Source: an uncultured bacterium | Lineage (GTDB): Bacteria > Cyanobacteriota > Vampirovibrionia > Gastranaerophilales > Gastranaerophilaceae | Direction: 5' to 3' | Length of the DNA: 64,000 nt | NCBI GenBank assembly: GCA_949286705.1 | Contig: CASEDF010000002.1 | Location: 96,438 to 160,437, forward strand | In this document: positions 58,109 through 64,000 of the stretch, piece by piece | Layout: each line of letters opens with the position of its first letter | Numbering within the stretch: position 1 is the first letter of the stretch | Notes under the pieces: generated by a model | Databases searched by the model: none | Told to the model about the DNA's origin: nothing | What the model saw: the letters and a program-made list of their open reading frames with translations, nothing else | Position numbers and translations under genes: made by a program

Positions 58109-59901
58109 AAAAATACATCTCCGCAGGCATAATTATTATACTTTTTACATTATTTGCAATTTTTACATTCAGCAAACAATCTTACACGCCTGTGTTGAAC
58201 ATTATAAACCCTGTTACATTACAGGTTGATCTCAATAATAACGGTATAATTGACGATAATGAAACTCTTTGCATTCCTGATATGCAAGCGTTTTCGCTGG
58301 AACATAAAGAACAAGCGCCTGATTTTGCCCGAAATTCAGACTTGACCGTAAAAGATATAATTTCTCTCGGGTATATGGCTGACAATTTTTCCGGCAGTAT
58401 TTTGTATTTACAGCCCGTAAAGGTTAAATTGACAGGTAAAAAGACACCCCGATGTCAATTTGCGGAGATTTATGTCAATGAAAAGAATTATTCCGATATT
58501 CTTATTCAATCAGGCTATGCTTCTCAAAATGGTAAATTTAACAACGAAAAATTCAAAGAAAATCTGAAAATTGCCCGCAATCTTAAACTTGTAATCTACA
58601 ATATCAAAAGCGGGAAATACCACAAACTTGACTGTGAATACGGTCTTGCAAGCACCGATTTTTCTATTCTTCAGGAAAAACAATTACCCGAAGGTGCAAG
58701 CCCTTGTAAATTTTGTTATATAAAAAAGGAAAAAACACATAATACACAAACAAAACGCGCATATAAAGAAGCACAAATTCAAAACTATGCCGTATCTGAC
58801 GGAGCAATAAAATTAATACTCACTGATTTTACCCGAAAACTCAAGCCGGACAGAAATTGTGATTCCCGGAGCTGCCTGTCATTGCTTGACGAAATCAATC
58901 ATGCTGAAAGTTCAATAGATATAGCTGTATATGGCATGGATATTATCCCAAAAATATATGATGCACTTGAAAAAGCAAAATCCAGAAATGTCAAAATCCG
59001 CATGGTTTACGATAAATCATCCTCACCTGAGATGGATTATTACACGGAAACAGAAAGCATTTTAAATCTTGCTGATGAATATAAATCCGATTATATTGCG
59101 GATAAACCTTCTTACACAAATCAGCTTATGCACAACAAATTTTTCATATTTGATAACAAAACCGTTTACACAGGTTCAGCCAATATAAGTGCTACAGGTC
59201 TTTCTGACTACAATGCAAATGCCGTAATTATTATAAACTCCGCTGATATTGCAAGATTATACACGGCAGAATTTGAACAGATGCTCGCCGGTAAATTTCA
59301 CGATTTAAAAACAAAACCCGAACAAATTAACAATTTCGAACTCAACGGTACCAGAATCAGTGTATATTTTTCGCCATATGACATGGTTTCAGAAAAAATT
59401 ATACCGCTCATTAATAACGCGGAAAAATACATTTATATGCCTGCATTTTTAATAACGCATGACAGGATTACTGATGCGCTGATAAAAGCGAAACGCAGAG
59501 GCATTGACGTCAAAATTATTATAGACGCTAACAGCACGTCAACACGGAATACAAAATATAAACATCTCCGTGAAAATAAAATTCCGTTAAAAACAGAGAA
59601 TTATGCAGGCAAATTGCATTCAAAAACAATACTTATTGATGATACATACATTATTACCGGTTCAATGAATTTTTCAAACAGCGGTGAAAACAAAAATGAC
59701 GAAAATGTATTGATAATTGAAAACGAAAAACTAACCGGAGAGTACAAAAGATATTTTATGTATCTGTGGCATAAAATCCCAGAAATATATTTGACGCGCA
59801 ATGCCCGGGCTGAAGGCACCGAATCAATAGGCGCCTGCACTGACGGGATTGACAATGATTTTGACGGCTTCATTGACAAAAGGGATTCGGGATGCAGGTA
59901 A
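58105..59901 (+). CDS. Exported phospholipase D-like protein with calcium and zinc motifs
   Basis: Protein of 598 residues. It has an N-terminal membrane or signal segment (about 6-24), an EF-type loop DLNNNGIIDDNE near 42-53, and a nuclease-like beta region. An Ada-like zinc motif (KYHKLDCEYG ... GASPCKFC, about 171-204) precedes two complete HKD motifs: HNKFFIFDNKTVYTGSAN near 343 and HSKTILIDDTYIITGSMN near 505. It ends with CTDGIDNDFDGFIDKRDSGC, a Cys-bounded Asp-rich metal motif. Both HKD sites are intact, so phosphodiesterase or nuclease activity outside the cytoplasm is likely. The ATG at 58105 overlaps the previous stop; an ATG at 58099 is possible. Confidence 0.9.
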   Translation: MKKYISAGIIIILFTLFAIFTFSKQSYTPVLNIINPVTLQVDLNNNGIIDDNETLCIPDMQAFSLEHKEQAPDFARNSDLTVKDIISLGYMADNFSGSILYLQPVKVKLTGKKTPRCQFAEIYVNEKNYSDILIQSGYASQNGKFNNEKFKENLKIARNLKLVIYNIKSGKYHKLDCEYGLASTDFSILQEKQLPEGASPCKFCYIKKEKTHNTQTKRAYKEAQIQNYAVSDGAIKLILTDFTRKLKPDRNCDSRSCLSLLDEINHAESSIDIAVYGMDIIPKIYDALEKAKSRNVKIRMVYDKSSSPEMDYYTETESILNLADEYKSDYIADKPSYTNQLMHNKFFIFDNKTVYTGSANISATGLSDYNANAVIIINSADIARLYTAEFEQMLAGKFHDLKTKPEQINNFELNGTRISVYFSPYDMVSEKIIPLINNAEKYIYMPAFLITHDRITDALIKAKRRGIDVKIIIDANSTSTRNTKYKHLRENKIPLKTENYAGKLHSKTILIDDTYIITGSMNFSNSGENKNDENVLIIENEKLTGEYKRYFMYLWHKIPEIYLTRNARAEGTESIGACTDGIDNDFDGFIDKRDSGCR

Positions 59902-59902
59902 C

Positions 59903-60619
59903 CTAATAATTTGTTATTATTTTAGCATCCACATCCTTACGAGCATTTATGGAATTGGAAAGACTTTTGGCAAGTTCAGCCGCAGTATTGGCAGTATAAA
60001 ATTTACCGCTTGTGACAAGTGCAGTGCATTGCAGCTGTTCCAAATCGTCTTCATCATTTATGTTAAAAGCAATTACGTCAATATTCACATCTTTTCTGGT
60101 TTTAATCAATTCCATTGCATAATCACACGGGCTTTCGTCACAATTTTCACCTCCGTCAGTCAAAAGAATAATTCTTTTTTTCCCCGAAAATCCGAGAAAA
60201 TCGTTTTTTACCGCCTGTTTAAGCGAATACGTAATAGGCGTCATACCGCGAGGTTTTGTTTTATATAAAGCTCCCGCAACAGCCCTTGCACTCGAAGGTG
60301 ATATCGGAACCAAAAGACTTGAAGCACGGCATGCATCCATTGCGGTAAAGCCCGCTTTATGACCGTAAACTCTTAGTCCTATTGAAGTATCCGGATTAAT
60401 TTGCGGTAAAATTCTGGCCATAGTATCAAGCATTAAATCAACCTTTTCCTTTCCTTCCAAATATTCTGTCATACTGTTTGAAAAGTCCATAATGAATAAT
60501 ATTCTTTCTCCGCTGCTTGAGCTGAAATTATAATTTTCAGGTTTATATACGCTGTAATCACAGGCAATTACACTTATTCCTGTTAGAAAAAAAATAATAC
60601 TTATAATTACTCTCAACAT
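59903..60619 (-). CDS. VWA-domain protein, probable lipoprotein
   Basis: Protein of 238 residues. A hydrophobic N-terminus ends in V-I-A-Cys near residue 20, which fits a lipobox, so lipid anchoring is likely. The VWA domain has an intact metal site: DFSNSM (D-x-S-x-S) near 45, Thr in PRGMTPI near 126 and Asp in LLTDGGENC near 153. It should bind a protein ligand through a divalent cation at the envelope. The ATG at 60617-60619 is chosen over a TTG two codons earlier. A TAATAAT-like box lies about 7 nt upstream with no ribosome site. It converges with the phospholipase gene. Confidence 0.88.
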   Translation of the reverse strand: MLRVIISIIFFLTGISVIACDYSVYKPENYNFSSSSGERILFIMDFSNSMTEYLEGKEKVDLMLDTMARILPQINPDTSIGLRVYGHKAGFTAMDACRASSLLVPISPSSARAVAGALYKTKPRGMTPITYSLKQAVKNDFLGFSGKKRIILLTDGGENCDESPCDYAMELIKTRKDVNIDVIAFNINDEDDLEQLQCTALVTSGKFYTANTAAELAKSLSNSINARKDVDAKIITNY

Positions 60620-60714
60620 AAACAAAATTATTATTTAATTTGATAAACAACACACCATGCAAATTGTCTAACCTGATTGACCTTTATTTTTTCTTGCAAT
60701 ATCATAAAATTATT

Positions 60715-61944
60715 ATGGAGAAAGATTTAATTAAAGAGGCTGAATACGCCCTCAGGGAACAATTTGAAAAAATAGACGAAATTAGAGACTATAATCAGGA
60801 AAAAGTTTTAAATGCCTTTGTTGAAAATAAAGTAGCGCCGGAACATTTTTATACTGTATCGGGCTACGGACATGATGATCTGGGAAGAGAAGTTCTTGAC
60901 AGAGTATTTGCCGATGTATTTAAAGCAGAAAAGGCAATAGCGCGAATACATTTTGCATCAGGAACCCATACGCTTGCCTGCTGTTTATTCGGAAACTTAA
61001 GACCCGGAGATAAACTTATATCCGCAGCCGGCACTCCGTATGATACTATGCTTGAAGTAATAGGAACAGCGGGAGATGATGAAACAAAAGCAGACTCATT
61101 AATTGCTCACGGGATTCAATATGATGAAGTTCCGTTAAAAAACGGCACAGAAGTTGACCTGAATGCTCTTGAAGCTAAAATTGACAATACCGTAACAATG
61201 GTATTAATTCAGCGTTCAAAAGGTTATTCGACAAGAAAATCCCTTACGGTTGAAGAAATAGGCAAAATTTGCGAAATTGTTAAACGCAAAAATCCTGATT
61301 GCATCTGCTTTGTTGACAATTGTTACGGCGAATTTGTACAAAAAATTGAGCCGCTTGAAGTTGGGGCAGATTTAATAGCAGGCTCCTTAATTAAGAACCC
61401 GGGCGGCGGAATTGTCGAAGCCGGCGGATATATTGCAGGCAAAGAAAAACTCGTCAATCGTGCGGCAAACCGTTTGACTGCCCCCGGAATAGGTGCCGAA
61501 GGCGGTGCAATGTTTAACCAGCACAGACTTATTTTTCAAGGATTGTTTATGGCGCCGTCTGTTGTAGCAGATGCCGTTAAAGGGGCCGTTCTTGCAGCCA
61601 AAATTTTTGACGGCATAGGATTTGATTCCTATCCGAAATATAATGACGAACGATCTGACATAATCCAAAATATAATTTTTAACGCGCCTGAGCCGTTGGA
61701 ACATTTTTGCAGGACTATTCAGTCGCTGTCACCTGTTAACGGATACGTTACTCCTATTCCGGAATATGTTCCGGGATACGAAGATAAAATAATTATGGCG
61801 GGCGGAACTTTTATTGAAGGCTCTACCATAGAATTATCGGCAGACGGACCTATGCGTCCGCCTTACGTTGCATATATGCAGGGCGGTCTTAATTACGCAC
61901 ACGTTAAAATTGCTCTTAAAAAAATTCTTGAGAAGTATATGTAA
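60715..61944 (+). CDS. Methionine gamma-lyase-family PLP enzyme (YnbB / aluminium-resistance type)
   Basis: PLP enzyme of 409 residues of the Met_gamma_lyase Pfam family found in Firmicutes and cyanobacteria. Visible are GYGHDDLGRE near 42, FASGTHTLACCLFG near 77, VDNCYGEF near 195, the PLP lysine in GSLIKNPGGGI near 215 and the terminal RPPYVAYMQGGL. Activity is poorly defined; some members are called cystathionine or methionine lyases. The start at 60715 (MEKDLIKEAEYAL) matches family starts; a longer frame from 60640 lies in the promoter region. No Shine-Dalgarno is seen. Confidence 0.92.
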   Translation: MEKDLIKEAEYALREQFEKIDEIRDYNQEKVLNAFVENKVAPEHFYTVSGYGHDDLGREVLDRVFADVFKAEKAIARIHFASGTHTLACCLFGNLRPGDKLISAAGTPYDTMLEVIGTAGDDETKADSLIAHGIQYDEVPLKNGTEVDLNALEAKIDNTVTMVLIQRSKGYSTRKSLTVEEIGKICEIVKRKNPDCICFVDNCYGEFVQKIEPLEVGADLIAGSLIKNPGGGIVEAGGYIAGKEKLVNRAANRLTAPGIGAEGGAMFNQHRLIFQGLFMAPSVVADAVKGAVLAAKIFDGIGFDSYPKYNDERSDIIQNIIFNAPEPLEHFCRTIQSLSPVNGYVTPIPEYVPGYEDKIIMAGGTFIEGSTIELSADGPMRPPYVAYMQGGLNYAHVKIALKKILEKYM

Positions 61945-62032
61945 CTTATCAAAATGTTAAGTTTTTTTAAGTTGTAAATAGCTATAAATAACTAATTCTC
62001 AAGGATTATATAATTTTAAAATATTAAAAACT

Positions 62033-62059
62033 TTGACATAAAAAATTTTGTGGTATGCT
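62033..62059 (+). promoter_or_regulatory. Sigma-70-type promoter of the glucan phosphorylase homologue
   Basis: TTGACA (62033-62038), a 15-nt spacer and TATGCT (62054-62059), leaving a leader of about 60 nt before the ATG. Confidence 0.5.
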
Positions 62060-62124
62060 GTTATTAACTCTCAAAAGAGTGTTTAACAAATTAGGTTTTA
62101 CAGATTATAAGAAAGGTTCAGGTT

Positions 62125-63816
62125 ATGTCATTACCAAACGTAGCATATTTTTCAATGGAAATCGCTATGGACCAGTCATTAAGCACTTATTCAGGCGGTT
62201 TAGGATTTCTTGCAGGTTCACACATGTTATCCGCAGGATATCTTCAATTACCAATGGTAGGGGTAACAATGCTCTGGTCATACGGCTATTACGACCAGCG
62301 AATTGATCATAAAGGTCAAGTAGAAGTTGCATATATCAGAAAGTATTATGACTTTTTAACAGATATAAACGTTACAACAGAGGTTGACATCTTTGGAGAA
62401 AAAGTAAAAGTAAAAGCCTACAAAGTTGAGCCGGAACTTTTTGGAACATGTCCTGTTTATCTTTTAACAACAGATATTGACGGCAACAGCGACTGGGCAA
62501 AAAGTATTTCTTATAAACTTTATGACGGCAATGAAAAAATAAGAATCGCGCAGGAAACTGTTCTTGGTGTTGCCGGTGTAAGAATACTTCAGACCGTGGG
62601 ATACAATTTTGACGTAATCCATATGAACGAAGGTCATGCACTTCCTGCAGCATTTGAACTTTTAAGACAATACAACGGTAATCTTGAAGAAGTCAAGAAG
62701 AAAACAGTTTTCACAACACACACACCCGTAGCGGCAGGCAATGAAGTCCACTGGGTTGATACGCTTATGGAAGGCGGATTTTTTGCAGGTTGTTCAAGAG
62801 AAACCGCAGTTAATCTGGGCGGTGAAAACTTCTCATTGACTGTTGCGGCACTCAGAATGAGCAGAATTGCAAACGCCGTGTCACAATTACACGGTCTTGT
62901 CGCAAACAAAATGTGGGAATGGGTTGACGGCAGATGTCCTATCCGTGCAATCACTAATGCCGTAAATCTTCATTACTGGCAGGATGAACGCATAAAAGAA
63001 GCGCACACACCCGAACAATTGCTGGCTGTTAAACGCGAAATGAAATGCGAATTGTTTAAATACATTGCAAACGTTGCAGGCAAAAGATTTGATCCTGATG
63101 TATTAACAATTACATGGGCAAGAAGATTTGCTGATTATAAACGTGCATGGCTCATTTTAATGGACAGAGAAAGAATTAACAAGCTTTTGGACGAAAACAA
63201 AATTCAGATTATCTTTGCCGGCAAATTCCATCCGGATGACGTTATGGGCAAAGAAATGTTCAATAAACTTCTTAACCAATCACATACATTAAAAAATGTT
63301 GTTGTGCTTCCGGGTTATGAATTACAGTTGTCAGGAATGCTTAAACGCGGCTCTGATATCTGGTTAAATACGCCGTTAAGACCGTTTGAAGCATCCGGCA
63401 CATCAGGTATGTCAGCAAATGCAAACGGTGCTTTGCACCTATCCATTTATGACGGATGGACCGTAGAAGGTACATTTAACGGCATTAACGGTTATACTGT
63501 TGAATACCCCGAACTTGATGATGAAATGCCGTGGGAAGAACGTCACTGGAAAGATCATGATTGCTTAATGAATATCATTGAAAATCAAATAATTCCTACA
63601 TACTATGAAAATAAAACAGAATGGGCAAGGTTAATGCGTCAGGCTATAAGAACATCAGAAGCTTATTTCAACTCTGACCGTATGGTAATTGAATACTACA
63701 ACAGATTGTATAAGCCTATTGCTCACGATGATTCCTGCGCAGGCACGGCTAAAAAAGAGATGAAAATCTCCGAAACGCCTACCTTTGATGCCTGGACATT
63801 CTCAAATATTAAATAA
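62125..63816 (+). CDS. Alpha-glucan phosphorylase homologue (GT35) lacking the PLP lysine
   Basis: Short-type alpha-glucan phosphorylase homologue of 563 residues. The GT-B fold is recognised from VAYFSMEIAM, SGGLGFLAG, HMNEGHA (167-173), VFTTHTPVAAG, ARRFADYKRA (332-341) and FAGKFHPDD. The cofactor segment should read EASGTSGMK; here it is EASGTSGMSANANG, with Ser430 where the PLP-binding lysine belongs. The codon (TCA) is unambiguous and the surrounding residues are well kept, so this is not a frameshift. Without PLP, normal phosphorolysis is unlikely; the protein may be a regulatory or differently acting glucosyltransferase. AAAGG precedes the ATG. Confidence 0.88.
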   Translation: MSLPNVAYFSMEIAMDQSLSTYSGGLGFLAGSHMLSAGYLQLPMVGVTMLWSYGYYDQRIDHKGQVEVAYIRKYYDFLTDINVTTEVDIFGEKVKVKAYKVEPELFGTCPVYLLTTDIDGNSDWAKSISYKLYDGNEKIRIAQETVLGVAGVRILQTVGYNFDVIHMNEGHALPAAFELLRQYNGNLEEVKKKTVFTTHTPVAAGNEVHWVDTLMEGGFFAGCSRETAVNLGGENFSLTVAALRMSRIANAVSQLHGLVANKMWEWVDGRCPIRAITNAVNLHYWQDERIKEAHTPEQLLAVKREMKCELFKYIANVAGKRFDPDVLTITWARRFADYKRAWLILMDRERINKLLDENKIQIIFAGKFHPDDVMGKEMFNKLLNQSHTLKNVVVLPGYELQLSGMLKRGSDIWLNTPLRPFEASGTSGMSANANGALHLSIYDGWTVEGTFNGINGYTVEYPELDDEMPWEERHWKDHDCLMNIIENQIIPTYYENKTEWARLMRQAIRTSEAYFNSDRMVIEYYNRLYKPIAHDDSCAGTAKKEMKISETPTFDAWTFSNIK

Positions 63817-63843
63817 ATATTTGACTTTTAAGAAAAAATAATT

Positions 63844-63875
63844 AAAAAGAGATTACGTTGTGTAATCTCTTTTTT
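63844..63875 (+). terminator. Rho-independent terminator
   Basis: AAAAAGAGATTAC pairs with GTAATCTCTTTTT around a 5-nt loop and is followed by T residues, about 30 nt after the phosphorylase homologue. Confidence 0.92.
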
Positions 63876-63965
63876 CTTGTTATCAGTGTATTATGGCATT
63901 TATTGTAACGAAATATTAAGAAAAAGAATAAAAAGATTAAAGAAAAAAATAAAAAAGCCGTAGAC

Positions 63966-64000
63966 ATGAGCACAAGGAAAAAAACGAAAGGGAACAAGTC
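63966..64000 (+). CDS. Possible start of a gene cut by the window end
   Basis: An ATG opens a basic frame (MSTRKKTKGNK) that remains open at the last base. No ribosome site is visible and only 11 codons can be read, so this is weak. The 90 nt before it are A-rich with nothing recognisable. Confidence 0.2.
   Translation, partial: MSTRKKTKGNK

Overview
The window is a compact bacterial chromosome segment with low G+C by eye. It holds about 62 protein genes, one tRNA-Leu(UAA) and one large-type SRP RNA. The gene content suggests an uncultured gut lineage related to cyanobacteria (Gastranaerophilales, class Vampirovibrionia, also called Melainabacteria). This placement is inference from remembered families: a Tic20-like membrane protein, a RecG with a cyanobacteria-style N-terminal extension, several lineage-type proteins of unknown function (including one beginning MGMAASQARLL), many TPR proteins, and anaerobe oxygen defence (superoxide reductase, ferritin). 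No photosynthesis or respiration genes are present. No CRISPR array, prophage or intact insertion sequence was seen.

Layout. 1-10.8 kb: the end of a glycan-type transferase, two coupled membrane proteins, a HAD phosphatase, TPR proteins, a two-permease sugar ABC locus with no binding protein or ATPase, a NAGPA-type phosphodiester glycosidase, a Tic20-like protein, rsfS and rpiB. 10.8-14.1 kb: a HEPN/MNT toxin-antitoxin pair and two paralogous proteins of unknown function. 14.1-21.1 kb: recG with a CHASE2-adenylate cyclase, then eda-kdgK-csaB. 21.1-30.7 kb: tRNA-Leu with tRNA-like debris upstream, a patatin lipase, a HEAT-like protein, a 660-residue filament-like protein, a PLP enzyme, a PilZ protein, and the partial spc cluster rpsE-rpmD-rplO-secY. 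30.7-46 kb: phosphohexomutase, an orphan sugar permease, thiC, an EF-hand protein, CoA-disulfide-reductase type enzyme, an MnmC2-like methyltransferase coupled to an FAD enzyme, thrB, ferredoxin, AI-2E-type permease, radical SAM enzyme, leuD and rpsL-rpsG. 46-64 kb: a hybrid-cluster-protein homologue that has lost its metal ligands, with a glutaredoxin; wecB; a Gly/Cys-rich small protein; a hybrid kinase and response regulator; superoxide reductase-ferritin; SRP RNA; a GT2/ChbG/phospholipase D cluster; a VWA lipoprotein; a methionine-gamma-lyase-type enzyme; and a glucan phosphorylase homologue lacking its PLP lysine.

Themes. Genes are packed tightly, with many ATGA/TAATG stop-start overlaps and convergent stop overlaps. 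At least ten genes have a TATAAT-like box about 6 nt before the ATG and no Shine-Dalgarno, which suggests leaderless mRNAs. Another set, encoding mostly uncharacterised coiled or Gly-rich proteins, shares an A(A/C)CTTTATATATATAAG-like promoter and looks like a regulon. Carbon metabolism points to sugar and uronate fermentation (CUT1 permeases, eda/kdgK, rpiB, phosphohexomutase). Signalling uses cAMP, c-di-GMP (PilZ) and a two-component system.

The strongest leads are the ligand-less Hcp homologue with its glutaredoxin (46.0-47.8 kb), the PLP-lysine-less GT35 protein (62.1-63.8 kb), the TATATA-promoter protein family, the MnmC2/FAD pair (36.3-38.8 kb), and the structured leaders before rpsL and rpsE.
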